Origin: Doris montereyensis
Lineage: Eukaryota; Mollusca; Gastropoda; Nudibranchia; Dorididae
DNA length: 64,000 nt
Direction: 5' to 3'
Assembly: GCA_037039925.1 (NCBI GenBank)
Contig: JAXRKP010000416.1
Location: forward strand, 113,501 to 177,500
Both the position numbers and the translations under genes were made by a program. The notes under the pieces are model-generated. The model saw only the letters and a program-made list of their open reading frames with translations, did not search any database and was not told the origin of the DNA. Positions 1-11,700 of this stretch are shown here, piece after piece (positions within the stretch are counted from its first letter, which is position 1; every line of letters starts with the position of its first letter).

Positions 1-570
1 TTATATCAGAAAGAATTGGTGATGAATATAAAAAGGAAGAAGTTGTAAAACAACTGCAACCATTGATTGAAAATCAAGATGAACAAAATAAAATTTTAGC
101 TATTCAAAATAATATGTTTACAAAAGCAATAGAGAATATCAATTGAATTGAATCTGATGAAACATGAGTTCTAGGAGATTTACCTAGAGAATATTTAGGA
201 CATAAAGATAGTGATGTAACATTGGTATAAAGATAGATAAAGGAAAATTTTATATAGGTGATAAAGAAATCAAAGTTGTTAATAATGATATTATTATTAA
301 TGATACCAAAAATTTTCTGGAACAAAAGGATTGTGGAATTTACTAATGGTAAAAGAACCAGATGATTTTACTTCAGGTGATTATGATAAATATAAAGAAA
401 TTATAAAAAACCAATGCACTTAAAAATTCGAAACAGGTAGATTAAAAATCTAATGGTGGGAAGAAATGGAAAAGTATTCTGGGTAGAGTAGCAAAGGAAT
501 TATATACAGGTGAGGGAATTAATACAATTATAATTCCTTATGATCCTGTTGAATTAATCAGATTATAATA
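1..570 (+). pseudogene. Polinton-like element protein of unknown function, broken
   Basis: Short in-frame pieces in different + frames read as one decayed protein: a charged coiled stretch at about 1-140, then GDLPREYLGHKDSD near 176-215, FYIGDKEIKVV near 249-282, a GLWN-type motif near 331-345 with KEPDDFTSGDY just after, and IIIPYDP near 529-550. From memory, the GLW...P.DY layout followed by a basic linker resembles an uncharacterised protein common next to Polinton-type integrases in invertebrate genomes. At least four frame changes or stops are present (for example TGA at about 145 and TAA near 228). Its function is unknown even in intact relatives. Confidence 0.4.
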
Positions 571-574
571 CTTT

Positions 575-1900
575 AATTTAATTAATGTTGATAATTTTAT
601 TTTATATCTTTCCTCAATAAATATATTATATTCATGACAAAATCATTAGTTTTATCAATAGTACAAAGTAATTTTAATAATTCTAAATATTTTCCAAGAT
701 GATAATAATATAATTTATTTGAAATCCAATAATAATATATCTTGGTTTTTCTGGATTGCTACTTGTTGATAGACGCCAATCAAATGTATTTCCTCGTGGA
801 ATTGAATTTTTTGTCCATGTAGTTTTTTATAAACGTAAAGACACATTAGTAGTGTAATTAACTTCTATAATTTTTTTCTTTGCATTAATTTATTTTCATA
901 TTCTAGACTTGGTTTCACATGTGGAACAAACCATGATAATTTATTCAATTTTACCATTCCACCTTTATGCCATAATTGATTTATTCATCTTTTCAGTGGT
1001 TTTCTCAAAATCTTCTGAATATTTCAAATACCCCATCATAGTTGTCATTTCTCCAGGATAATTTACTTTCAATTTCTTGTCCACTTACTTTATATTTAAT
1101 ATTACTGAATAAATACATCAACGCATTATTGATCAATGTTACTTTATCTTCTTCTTTATAATCACTTTCAACACCATTTTTATCTCTAACTAGTTGTCCT
1201 TCAAATTCTAAATAACTTTCGTACATATCTAAAAACGTATCCTGATTATTAATTTTAATTCATATTTCATTACTTTTGTTTAAGGAAGAACTACCCACAT
1301 CAGGAGTATATTCATGAAGTTCATACTCTTGTATACTTTTATCAATAATAAATTTTTCACTCAGTTTTAAATTATTCATTTTTATAGAATAATTATTAAA
1401 CAAACATAATTTCTTCATCTGTTATTTTTTCTGTTGAAAAAGCAATTTTATTTATATAATAGACATCATTTTAAATAGTTATGTTATTCAGTCTTATCTT
1501 ACCAGTACCTTCTAGTTTTAATTCTTGTGGGGAAGATTTTATTGCATAGCTGGTCTTAGTTTTTATAATTCTAATACTAAAATCTTTAGTTTTTTAAAAT
1601 CTTCAATCGATATGTTCAACCCCTTCTAAGATTGGTTCTGAGACTTTTTTTCACCAGAAATATATCCATGAATGACAAAGAATCCACAGGAGGATCTGTT
1701 AATAATTTCGTATCTGCTGGTAGTTTAGTATTAAATATAAAACAACTGCAGTGTGGTTCAACTTTATGTTTTTTATTTGCACCAATATAATATTTACCCC
1801 CGTGTTTTGTTAATATTGCTGTATCTTCATATCCTTCTATTGGAATATAATTACCAATCATACTTCCAGAACTAATAGTTTTTGAATAATATTATTTTCA
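575..1900 (-). pseudogene. Putative capsid-like protein of the Polinton-like element, broken
   Basis: On the - strand the segments in order are GNYIPIEGYEDT (1861-1616 frame), LEFEGQLVRDKNG and LINNALMYLFSNIKY (1226-1005 frame), a CETK/SLEYENKL region near 930-900, and PEKPRYIIIGFQ near 760-720. The order and motifs (LINN..M.LFS, then W.L..., then EKPR.II.GFQ) resemble a widespread protein of Polinton-type elements that I believe is a jelly-roll capsid candidate; that identity is from memory and not proven here. The 1616-1861 piece may belong to a second protein. Many frameshifts and stops separate the pieces, so no functional product is expected. Confidence 0.35.
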
Positions 1901-2640
1901 GATTTATATATGTAATTGAATTATTCTCAACTTTAAAATTGATATCCCAACCATGTTTACTTTGATTAAGTTTCCATTTATTATGATGATAAACGATGTT
2001 TAAAGGGGTATCTTTTTTAACTTTATCTTTATTAAAAAATATTTTCATTTTCTGGTAAATCGATTTTCGCTTCTTTCATAAATTCCTTTTTTATATAATC
2101 TCATTCCATAAATATCTTTTTTATTTCCTTTCTTATTAAACCCATCAACATTCTCTAAATCATTTAAGTTTTCTCTATGACTGAATTGGAATAATTTCCT
2201 CTTCATCACTATCATCCATTAGTCCAAATTTATTAACACTCATTTTACTAAAGAAAAAATTATATCATCAAATTTCATTCCTTTTGACATTTTAACAAAA
2301 AAAGTATAAACATAAATGACCACATACAACTTGATCAAAACTTTGTATTTTATAAATATTATATTTTATTAATTCTTCTCATAGATAAATTTCTATTTCA
2401 TCAGGATATCTCACACCAAAACTGTCAAAATAATAAATATCATTATTTTTTTTATAATAACAAATCCAATGTGCTAAATTTATTATTACCTTTTTTTATT
2501 TGGTTTGAAATTCTTAGATATTTATTTACATATCCTTAACAGCCTGAAGAATATCATAATTGGATAAAGATTTATTTTCTAGAATAATATTTCCTACTGA
2601 GATATATTTTACATTATCCATTTTTTTACTAAATAAAATG
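1901..2640. other. AT-rich stretch inside the element, no gene recognised
   Basis: No long open frame or recognisable motif was found on either strand. Several short - strand frames could be further decayed remains of the neighbouring element gene, but nothing can be aligned with confidence. Confidence 0.5.
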
Positions 2641-3026
2641 GAAATGATATATTGCGTGAAATGTAGACAAAAAACAGATACAAAAGATACATATCTAACT
2701 ACAACAACAAATCATAAAAATATGTTAAAAGGCAAATGTGTTGTTTGTGGGACGAATAAATCTAAATTTGCTGGTAAAGGATTGGCAGATACAATAATGA
2801 ATAAAATGCCAGAGATACATAGCCCTGGTTATAATTTTCTAGGGCCTTTACTAAATTAGATTTAAGACTTGATTCTGATAATAATCCTTTACCTGGTTCA
2901 AAACCAATAAATGAATTAGATGAAATTGCAATGAATCATGATATCTGTTATGATAAACATAAAAAGTTTAAAGATAAGAATAAAATATGTGATAAAAAAA
3001 TGTTGGATAATATGAAAATGTTATAA
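2641..3026 (+). pseudogene. Phospholipase A2-like protein with zinc-ribbon-like N-terminus, frameshifted
   Basis: The N-terminal part (from ATG at about 2644) carries two CxxC pairs, YCVKCRQ and KCVVCGTN, suggesting a small zinc-binding module. After a linker come the glycine-rich Ca-loop-like motif SPGYNFLGP (about 2821-2850) and, in a shifted frame, LDLRLDSD, LPGSKPINELDE and NHDICYDKHKK, the HDxxY catalytic signature of parvoviral-type secreted phospholipase A2 domains. Proteins of this type occur in parvovirus capsids and in adintovirus/Polinton-like elements, where they are thought to act in membrane breach. A single frame change near 2840 splits the Ca-loop from the catalytic His-Asp, so this copy is inactive. 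The neighbouring integrase supports the assignment. Confidence 0.6.
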
Positions 3027-3034
3027 AACCAAAG

Positions 3035-3935
3035 AGTATTAATGAATGGGTAAATAAAAAGCTTAGTCAGGGAACGATTGGTTTAAAATATGTGAATGGA
3101 CTTGGAGTCACGAAAGATAGATGACTAACTACGGATCTAGCGAATGAACTCCATAAACCAATTATTAGGAAATTTAAAACAAGAAAAGTAATTGTATATG
3201 GTGTTGATCAAATATGGGTTGCTGATCTTATAGATATGCAGAAATATTCAAAACAAAATAAACACTATAAATATCTGTTAACTGTTATAGATAAATTTTC
3301 AAAATATGCCTGGGTTATACCTTTAAAAACTAAAACAGGATTAGAAGTTGCAAATGCATTTCAAATATTATTTACAGAGAGAAAACCAGAAAAAATATGG
3401 GTTGATAAGGAAACTGAGTTTTTTAATAAAATTATGAGGAATTTACTTAAATCAAATAATATAGAATTATATACAACACAAAATGAAGAAAAGTCCTGTG
3501 TTATTGAAAGATTTAATGAACTCTTAAAGTAAAAAATGTTTAGATATTTTACTGCTTATGATACTATTAAATATTATGATGTATTAGAAAAATTAATTAC
3601 CGGTAATGAATATAATAACACATTTCATAATACAATTAAAATGACATCTATTAAAGGAAGTAAAAAAGAAAATGAACAGGTTATTTATTCTGGAGTGTTT
3701 CAGGATGAATTGTGGGACAAAAAAGCCCCGATTTAAAGTAGGTGATCGAGTGAGAATTACTAAGTATAAAAAACACTTTGAGAAAGGATACACTAGTAAC
3801 TTCACTAAAGAAATGTTTATTATTGACAAACTGTTACAAACCAACCCTATTATTACATATAAAATCCGTGATTTGCGGGGAGAAGATATTACCAGTTCCT
3901 TTTATGAGAAAGAATTACAAAAAACGAAGTTTTAG
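3035..3935 (+). pseudogene. Retroviral-type DDE integrase of Polinton-like element, broken
   Basis: The integrase core is clear: a KPI.RKFK.RKV lead-in (about 3154-3190), the first catalytic Asp in VADLIDM-like context (about 3219-3240), YLLTVIDKFSKYAWV (about 3272-3316), the second Asp in WVDKETEF (about 3398-3421) and the catalytic Glu in VIERFN (about 3500-3517), roughly 33 residues after the second Asp, as in the D,D-35-E group. A C-terminal chromodomain-like region follows, with FKVGDRVRI and FYEKELQK. Such an enzyme inserts the element's ends into host DNA. The copy is disrupted by a stop upstream at about 3121, an in-frame TAA at 3530-3532 and a frame change near 3725. Family assignment is firm; activity is excluded. 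Confidence 0.8.
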
Positions 3936-3960
3936 CTAAAAACATGGTTTATTTATTTGC

Positions 3961-4125
3961 AATAATAGAGGTGGTCTCAACAAATACCCGATAAATGTTT
4001 TATGTTGACATGCTTTAAAAGCATTTCGGTTGAATAAAAGAGATGAAATTATAATTCCAGACAAACAGTATGTCCGCCTTTGCATAGAGAAAGTAAACAC
4101 AACGCAAAAATAATAGAGGTGGTCT
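3961..4125 (+). repeat. 17-bp direct repeat pair just after the integrase
   Basis: AATAATAGAGGTGGTCT occurs at 3961-3977 and again at 4109-4125, with similar following bases. It sits immediately downstream of the integrase relic and could be part of the element's terminal region, a small tandem duplication or a terminal-repeat remnant. No function is shown. Confidence 0.5.
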
Positions 4126-4224
4126 GTACAAGTACAAACCCTATACTACTGGGGTCATATTAGTTTTTTACTTCTTTTTTATGTGTAAAGTTATATCATA
4201 GTATCTTTTAAACTCATGTCTTGA

Positions 4225-4595
4225 TGAAATTCTACCAACAGTTACTCTTTTAATTAATGATTCCATAAAGAATAGTATTGTTCCTGAAATATTCAAAAAT
4301 TGGTTTGATTAAACCGCTCTTAAAAAAGAAAACGCTTGACCAAAACAAGTTGAAAAACTATAGACCTGGGTCAACTTATGGCTCCTTCACAATCAAACTG
4401 TTTAGAAGAAACGTTTCAATCAGCTTATAAAGCCAACCACAGTACAGAGACAGCTCTTCTGCAAGTCATGAATGATTTGTTAGTGGAAGATGACTCTGGC
4501 AAGGTTGCTCTTTTTGGGTCTGTTAGACTTGTCAGCTACTTTCGGTACCATTGACCATGGTATTTTGTAGCAAAGATTAGAACATACCGCCCTTC
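4225..4595 (+). mobile_element. CR1/L2-like LINE reverse transcriptase fragment
   Basis: Pieces in successive frames match the fingers and motif A region of CR1/L2-type reverse transcriptases: LINDSIKNSIVPEIFK (about 4252-4302), KPLLKKK.LD..KLKNYRP across a frameshift (about 4312-4368), FQSAYK and HSTETALLQVMNDLL (about 4415-4482), DSGKVALF and a DLSATFGTIDHG-like segment near 4525-4560. The Asp usual in the AFDTIDH motif is Gly here. Multiple frameshifts show that the fragment is dead. It is cut off at about 4590 by the next LINE remnant, which lies on the opposite strand. Confidence 0.65.
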
Positions 4596-5140
4596 CTTTC
4601 TTTCTTCTTTTATCAGCTCCCCATTCTACCTTTCGGTGTATGAGTTCAGATGCGCGAGATGATTTTTTCTCCAGGATGCCCTGTCCTGGCATTTTCTGTT
4701 TCCTTCCAAAAAAGTTAAATTTCTATGCTACAATGCCTTTTTTATATCTTCTTGCCACTTTTTCCGAGGCATGATTTAGTTATTCTATTGTCATTCATTC
4801 TGTTTACATGCCCGAAACATCTCAATTGATTTGTTTCTATCTTAGTTTTTATGCCATCTGCTTTGGTTTGATGTCTTATTGTTGTGTTTCTGATTTTTCT
4901 TTTAATTTTCCCTACTGCTCTTCTTGGATATTTCATTTCAGCTGCTTGTACTCTACTGTATTCTCTATTGTCTAAGGTTCAGGTTTCGCTGCCATAGAGG
5001 AGAGTAGGACAATAAACTGTTTTGTATACTGCCATTTTGGTTATTGTTGACAATTCTTGTTTACCTATAAATGCCTTTCCTGGATGGTTATATATTATCA
5101 TTGCCTTTTGGATTCTCTGGTTGATTTCTTCTCTTAGTTT
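4585..5140 (-). mobile_element. RTE-like LINE 3' end, same family as the copy at 56.8-58.4 kb
   Basis: On the - strand the typical C-terminal tail of a non-LTR retrotransposon polymerase appears in order: EGKLREEINQRIQKA and CPTLLYGSET (about 5135-4979), a RNTTIRHQTKADGIKTK piece with LRCFGHVNRMNDNR (about 4936-4760), and MPGQGILEKKSSRASELIHRK (4692 to about 4620) in another frame. The same tail, including MPGQGILEKDHLGHLNPYTER, ends the + strand LINE at 58384-58432, so both belong to one family. Frameshifts and the missing 5' part make it a truncated dead copy. It abuts a different LINE at 4590, suggesting insertion of one into the other. Confidence 0.75.
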
Positions 5141-5145
5141 TCCCT

Positions 5146-6044
5146 CTGAGATAAAAAAAAAAAAAAAAAGGCCTGTTATACAACTTATGCATTCATATGA
5201 AGAAGCTATAGCCCAAATTTGATTGAAATCTAAAGTAACTTTTTGACTGTTAAGTGTTAGCGAAATGTTTGCAAAAAACGTTTTGAGAAAAACGCCTTTT
5301 TTTTTTTCTGGAAGTGTTTTACGAACAGCGGCTCGTGATTTTATAACATCAGTACTAAATCTACTGTGTATCAAACGTGACAGACTTTCATTTTACATAG
5401 ATATCACATATGACATGCATTGACTCCTTTTCCATTCCCATATTTTTTTATATTTAGGGAAAAGTTGAGTAAAGTTATAACATTTTTCAATACAAATAAG
5501 ACCTAAAACCACATTTACATAACATACAGTTTTCATAATTTTTACTATTGGAGATCGATTCTAGAAGGGTTATAGCATATAAAAAGGCTAATATCTAAAA
5601 TTCAATATTTTTGACCCAAACTCCAAAATTTAAGTGCCTGAGGAAGGCAACCCCATTTATTGTTTTTGTTTGTTCTTGGACTGAATGTCCTTATATTGTT
5701 ATTTATTTTACACCCCATCATGGTTTTTACAAATTTTCTAATTAAATCTGTTTTTGTGTGTGCACGAGTTAAATGTTTTGTTTTCCTTTTCTGTCCCCAG
5801 GTTGGGTCAAGTGTGTCAAAGAGGTCTAAATCGCTTCAACTTCAAGTGCAAGATGTCATTTCAGTGATTTGTTTGCGTGTTTAGGTTTCCATTGATGAGT
5901 TCATCGTAAACATAAACTAGGTGGCCCATCTTCAGATTTTCTTTTGTCGCCCCTCAAGATTTCTGTGCACAGCTAACAAGCAGTGCACGGCTAACAGGTA
6001 GACTCCATCTTTTTAAGCAAAGGAGAAAGGAAGTCAAGAGCACA
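5146..6044. other. Intergenic stretch upstream of OSTM1, no gene seen
   Basis: An 18-base A run at about 5153-5170 borders the LINE remnant. The rest is AT-rich, with no recognisable coding motif. It should contain the OSTM1 promoter and any noncoding 5' exon. The nearly identical phrases agctaacaagcagtgcac and gtgcacggctaacagg sit at about 5971-5998, shortly before the start codon. Confidence 0.4.
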
Positions 6045-6376
6045 ATGATGTACCCAGATTCTATCGTCTTTTGCCTCATCTGCCTCATGTGCTGCGGTGT
6101 AACACAGGATCAGAATTTTGTATCGGCTCTGGATGGGAATTGCACCTTTCCTGCAGAGTGTTCACCGGAAGCTTTCTACAAGACACTACCTCTATCGACA
6201 TAAGTAATAATAGTGGTGGTGGAATAACTAACGATTGCCGTGCATTTTACGAGTCTTATATTTATTATGCGGGAGAGTTTACTGACTGTGAGTTGAAGCA
6301 CTCAAGGCCCTTCAGAATGTGTATGGAATGTGTGGTTCAACATGAGTTAGCATTTGTTACATACGACAACTTTTAT
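6045..6376 (+). CDS. OSTM1: OSTM1 exon 1 (signal peptide), one-base frame break
   Basis: Two ATGs occur in tandem at 6045 and 6048. The hydrophobic stretch IVFCLICLMCCGV ending near VTQD is a clear signal peptide. The frame runs to a TAA at about 6201, while the conserved remainder (NDCRAFYESY, FTDCELKHSRPFRMC) is in the next frame from about 6199 to the donor TTTTAT|GTAAGT at 6376/6377. One missing base near 6195-6205 would fuse them and give 333 nt, a whole number of codons, matching the phase-0 start of exon 2. A consensus deletion error is more likely than real inactivation. Confidence 0.85.
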
Positions 6377-8199
6377 GTAAGTATTTTTCATCCTTCAGAA
6401 ATTCGTGTTCAGTAAGAACTTTGACTTTTTTCCCGGTGTGAACACGGATAAAATTATTTTTTTAAAGAAAAGATTTGATGAAAACATGCCTTTTATTAGG
6501 CGGCTGGTTTGAACCGATACATCAGCTTTCTGTCATCTTTGGGAAAACTTTGAGGCGATGTGTTGGCTGCCCAGAGTGAATGAGCTTAAGAATTGAAAAG
6601 TTATAAGGATGAGAGACACTTTACTCTAGACAATCTGTTCTATTGTGAAGATCAGTGTCTACTGTTCTTTATTATCTTAGGAAAGTTCTGTACACAGCAC
6701 GTTTACTCTTTGTCAGAGAGAGACAGAAGGAGAGGCTGACAGAGATAAAAGTGGGTGACAGTAAATTTTCAAAACCGGTCTGTGATGAGTAATGTATTTT
6801 CTTACATTTCAATGTTTTGTTATTTGATGCATTATATATTCTTCACATTGTAGTCATTCGTCCTTTTTTTCCTTTTCTGTTTTGCTCTATGAATTCTTTA
6901 GACAGATGCAAAATTGAAAGATTGTCGTGACAAATACATATCGAGAGATCGCGTTCAGATCATCCCATCTATGTATGCCTACATTGAAGGTGTTTGGTCA
7001 GACTCTGCGTGTACAGGTGTGTACAGGTGAATCTTTTTGTAGTTTATTTTTCCATAGCTGCCAACCAGTATGTAAAGATTGCATTTAGTATCTTTATTGG
7101 GTTTGAAGTATGTACGTCTGCTTTTACTTTGAAGAGTAGGTAGATTTATGTCAGCTTTAACTGGTTCTTTTCTTTAGATAAACGGGTGTCTTGGTAGTCC
7201 AGAGGCAAGGTGTCGGCCTCTCAACCAAAAGGTAGTGGGTTCGAGCATGTGAAATTTAGCGCATGTTAAAATTAGTTCATGCGTGAGCACAATTTGTTTG
7301 ATTTGGAAATGTTGGCAGTTGGTATACCGTTTCATTATTTCATCAAGATGCTGTTAGTTGAAATAAGTAATAAGAACAACAAAATTCAACCCAAAGCAAT
7401 GATGAGAGTAAAAGATAAGAATTTCATTTCAAATCAAAGGGTCTTAATTCTTGACATAGGTCTAGCTGATGCCCCCCCCCCCCCCCCCCCCGGATTTTTT
7501 AATTTGTGAAACATGCCTTTTGTTAATTCATCAACCAATCACATTTTCTTTTCTCTTTTTGTTGTTAAGTTGTTCATAGTTTGCTTCTTTTTTAATTGTT
7601 GGGTCTTTCATTTTGTTTTGGGTTTTAAAAATATTTTTGGATTCTTGTTTTGTTGGGTTTTTTATTGTTTTTTTTCTATCGATTTTCCAAATTTTTCAAG
7701 AAGACTATTACTTTTACGATTTTGAACTTTCAGCTTGTACACAAGACATTCATGTTGACAGCCATTCCGGAAATGTAACTTATGTCATACCAGATGACAT
7801 TGTGCACTTTATAGATCTTTTCAATAATTTATCTCTGTGCCTGAATACATCCTCAGAGGTAAAAATGGATGCATGGTTGCAATGTGTAAAATGATTGCAT
7901 GATTGCAATGTGTAAAATGGATGCATGGTTGCAATGTGTAAAATGGGTGCGTGGTTGCAATGTGTAAAATGGATGCATGGTTGCAATGTGTGTAAAATGA
8001 TTGCAATGTGTAAAATGGTTGCAATGTGTAAAATGGATGCATGGTTGCAATGTGTAAAATGATTGCATGGTTGCAATGTGTAACATGGATGCATGGTTGC
8101 AATGTGTAAAAATGTCTACGTATGTGTAAAGATGGTGTTCTCAATGTGTGGGTTGTGTGTCAAACGTGTGTGAGTGGGTTGTGTGTCACTGTCCTGTTC

Positions 8200-8235
<36 letters not shown>

Positions 8236-8540
8236 ATGCGTGTGTAAAGAGTGGGTTGTGTGTCACTGTCCTGTTATTCTGTATGTGTGTGTTGTGTGTG
8301 TGTGTGTGTGTGTGTGCATGCGTGGTGTAAAGAGTGGGTTGTGTGTCACTGTCCTGTTCTTCTGTGTGTGTGTGTGTGTGTGTGTGCATGCGTGGTGTGC
8401 AGTGGGTTGTGTGTCAGTGTGTGTTGTGTGTCACTGTCCTGTTCTGTTCTTCTGTGTGTGTGTGTGTGTGTGTGTGTAAAGTGTGTGTGTGTGTCCTGTT
8501 CCGTGGTGTAAAGAGTGGGTTGTGTGTCACTGTCCTGTTC

Positions 8541-8571
<31 letters not shown>

Positions 8572-8753
8572 CATGCGTGGTGTAAAGAGTGGGTTGTGTG
8601 TCACTGTCCTGTTATTCTGTGTGTGTGTGTGTGTGTGTGCATGCGTGTGTGTAAAAGGGTAGGTTGTGTGTCACTGTCCTGTTCCCTGTGTGTTGTGTGT
8701 CATATATGTGTGTAAAGGGTGGGTTATGTGTCACTGTCCTGTTCTTGTGTGTG

Positions 8754-8788
<35 letters not shown>

Positions 8789-11700
8789 GAATGGGTTGTG
8801 TGTCACTGTCCTGTTACGTGTGTGTAAAGGTGGGTTGTGTGTCACTGTCCTGTGTGTGTGCATACGTGTGTGTTAAGGATGGGTTGTGTGTCACTGTCCT
8901 GTTCTTGTGTGTGCATACGTGTGTAAAGGATGGTTGTGTGTGTCCTGTCACGTGTGTATAAGGGATGGTTTGTGTGTCACTGTCCTGTTGTTGTCCGTTG
9001 TGTGTTCTTGTGTGTGGGTGTGCATACGTGTGTGTAAATGGTGGGTTGTGTGTCACTGTCCTGTTCTTGTGTGTGTGCATACGTGTGTGTTAAGGTGTGG
9101 GGTGTGTGTCACTGTCCTGTTCTGTGTGTGTGCATACGTGTGTGTAAAGGATGGGGTGTGTGTCACTCTCCTGTTCTTGTGTGTGTGCATACGTGTGTGT
9201 AAAGGGTGGGTTGTGTGTCACTGTCCTGTTCTTGTGTGTGTGCATACGTGTGTGTAAAGGGTGGGTTGTGTGTCACTGTCCTGTTCTGTGTGTGTGCATG
9301 TGTGTGTGTAAAGGGTGGTTGTGTGTCCTGTCACTACCCTGTTGTTGTGCATGCGTGTGTGTAACTGGGTGTGTCACTGTCCTGTCCTTGTGTGTGTGTT
9401 AAAGGGTGGCTTTGTGTCACTGTCTGTTCTTGTCACTGTCCTGTTCTTGTGTGTGTGCATACGTGTGTATAAAGGGTGGGTTGTGTGTCACTGTCCTGTT
9501 CTGTGTGTGTGTGCATACGTGTGTATTGTAAAGGGTGCATGTGTATAAGGGTTGTGTGTCACTGTCCTGTTCTTGTGTGCATGTGTGTGTATAAAGGGTG
9601 GGTTGTGTGTCACTGTCCTGTTCTTGTGTGTGTGCATGCGTGTGTGTAATGTGTGTGTGTGGTGGGTTGTGTGTCACTGTCCTGTTCTTGTGTGTGTGTG
9701 CATACGTGTGTGTAAAGGGTGGGTTGTGTGTCACTGTCCTGTTCTTGTGTGTGTGCATGTGTGTGTAAAGGGTAGGTTGTGTGTCACTGTCCTGTTCTTG
9801 TGTGCATGTGTGTGTAAAGGGTGGGTTGTGTGTCACTGTCCTGTTCTTGTGTGTGTGTGTGTGTGTGTGTGTAAAGGGTGTGGTTGTGTGTCACTGTCCT
9901 GTTCCTGTGTGTGTGCACGTTCATGTGTGTAAAGGGTGGATTGTGTGTCACAGTCCTGTTGTGTGTCACAGTCCTGTTGTGTGTGTGTGTCATGTGTGTG
10001 TGTAAAGGGTGGGTTGTGTGTCACTGTCCTGTTCTTGTGTGTGTGCATGTGTGTGTAAAAGGGTGTCCTGGTGTGTTTTGTGTGTGTCACTGTCCTGTTC
10101 TTGTGTGTGCATGCATGCGTGTGTGTAAGGGTGGGTTGTGTGTCACTGTCCTGTTCTTGTGTGTGTGCATACGTGTGTGTAAAGGGTGGGTTGTGTGTCA
10201 CTGTCCTGTTCTTTGTGTGTGTGCATGCGTGTGTATAAAGGGTGGGTTGTGTGTCACTGTCCTGTTCTGTGTGTGCATGTGTGTGTAAAGGTGGGTTTGT
10301 GTGTCTGTTCTGTCCTGTTCCTGTGTGTGTGTGTGTGCACTGTCCTGTTTGTGTGTGTGTGTGTGTGTAAAGGGTGGGTTGTGTGTCACTGTCCTGTTCT
10401 TGTGTGTCACTGTCCTGTTCATGTGTGTGTGTAAAGGGTAGGTTGTGTGTCACTGTCCTGTTCTTGTGTGCATGTGTGTGTAAAGGGTGGGTTGTGTGTC
10501 ACTGTCCTGTTCTTGTGTGCATGTGTGTGTAAAGGGTAGGTTGTGTGTCACTGTCCTGTTCTTGTGTGCATGTGTGTGTAAAGGGTGGTTGTGTGTCACT
10601 GTCCTGTTCCTGTGTGTGTGCATGCATGTGTGTAAAGGGTGGATTGTGTGTCACTGTCCTGTCCTGTTGTTGTGTGTCACTGTCCTGTTGTGTGTGTTCT
10701 TGTGTGTGCATGTGTGTGTGTAAGGGTGGGTGGGTTGTGTGTCACTGTCCTGTTCTTGTGTGTGTGTGTGTGTGCATGTGTGTGTGTAAAGGGTGGGTTG
10801 TGTGTCACTGTCCTGTTCTTGTGTGTGTGTGTGTGTGTGTGCATGTGTGTGTGTAAAGGGTGGGTTGTGTGTCACTGTCCTGTTCTTGTGTGTGTGTGCA
10901 TGTGTGTGTGTAAAGGGTGGGTTGTGTGTCACTGTCCTGTTGTGTGTGTGTGCATGTGTGTGTGTAAAGGGTGGGTTGTGTGTCACTGTCCTGTTTGGTG
11001 TGTGTGTGTGTGTGTTGTGCATGTGTTCTTGTAAAGAGTGGGTTGTGTGTCACTGTCCTGTTCTTGTGTGTGTGTGCATGCGTGTGTGCATACGTGTGTA
11101 TAAAGGGTGAGTTGTGTGTCACTGTCCTGTTCTTGTGTGTGTGTGTGTGTGTGGAAAGGGTGGGTTGTGTGTCACTGTCCTGTTCTTGTGTGTGTGTGCA
11201 TGTGTGTGTAAAGTGTGCGTTGTGTGTCACTGTCCTGTTCCTTGTGTGCGTGTGTGTAAAGGGTGGCTTGTGTGTCACTGTCCTGTTCTTGTGTGTGCGT
11301 GTGTGTAAAGGGTGGGTTGTGTGTCACTGTCCTGTGTGTCCTTGTGTGTGTGTGTGTGTGTGTCCTGTTCTGTGGGTGGCTTGTGTGTCACTGTCCTGTT
11401 TGTGTGTGTGTGTGCATGTGTGTGTGTAAAGGGTGGGTTGTGTGTCACTGTCCTGTTCTTGTGTGTGTAAAGGGTGTTGTGTGTCACTGTCCTGTTCTTG
11501 TGTGTGTGTGTGTGTGTGTAAAGGGTGTTGTGTGTCACTGTCCTGTTCTTGTGTGTGTGTGTGTGTAAAGGGTGGTTGTGTGTCACTGTCCTGTTCTTGT
11601 GTGTGTGTGTGTGTAAAGGGTGGGTTGTGTGTCACTGTCCTGTTCTTGTTGTGTGTAAAGGTGTGTGTGTAAAGGGTGGTTGTGTGTCACTGTCCTGTTC

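Larger units (their letters stand above)
1..3935. mobile_element. Decayed Polinton/adintovirus-like element, partial (left end outside window)
   Basis: Four degenerate coding stretches of the kind that travel together in Polinton/Maverick or adintovirus-like elements lie side by side: an element protein fragment (+), a possible capsid-like fragment (-), a phospholipase A2-like protein (+) and a DDE integrase (+). All are interrupted by stops or frameshifts, so the copy is dead. The strong AT bias (many ATA, AAT and AAA codons) sets it apart from the host genes. No protein-primed DNA polymerase, packaging ATPase or protease is visible, so the copy is truncated or continues to the left. The class assignment is inferred from gene content; terminal repeats were not found. 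Confidence 0.65.

Noticed and set aside
7183..7250. Possible functional tRNA gene
   Set aside because: B box and partial A box are present, but the acceptor and anticodon stems do not pair convincingly; a SINE head is more likely.
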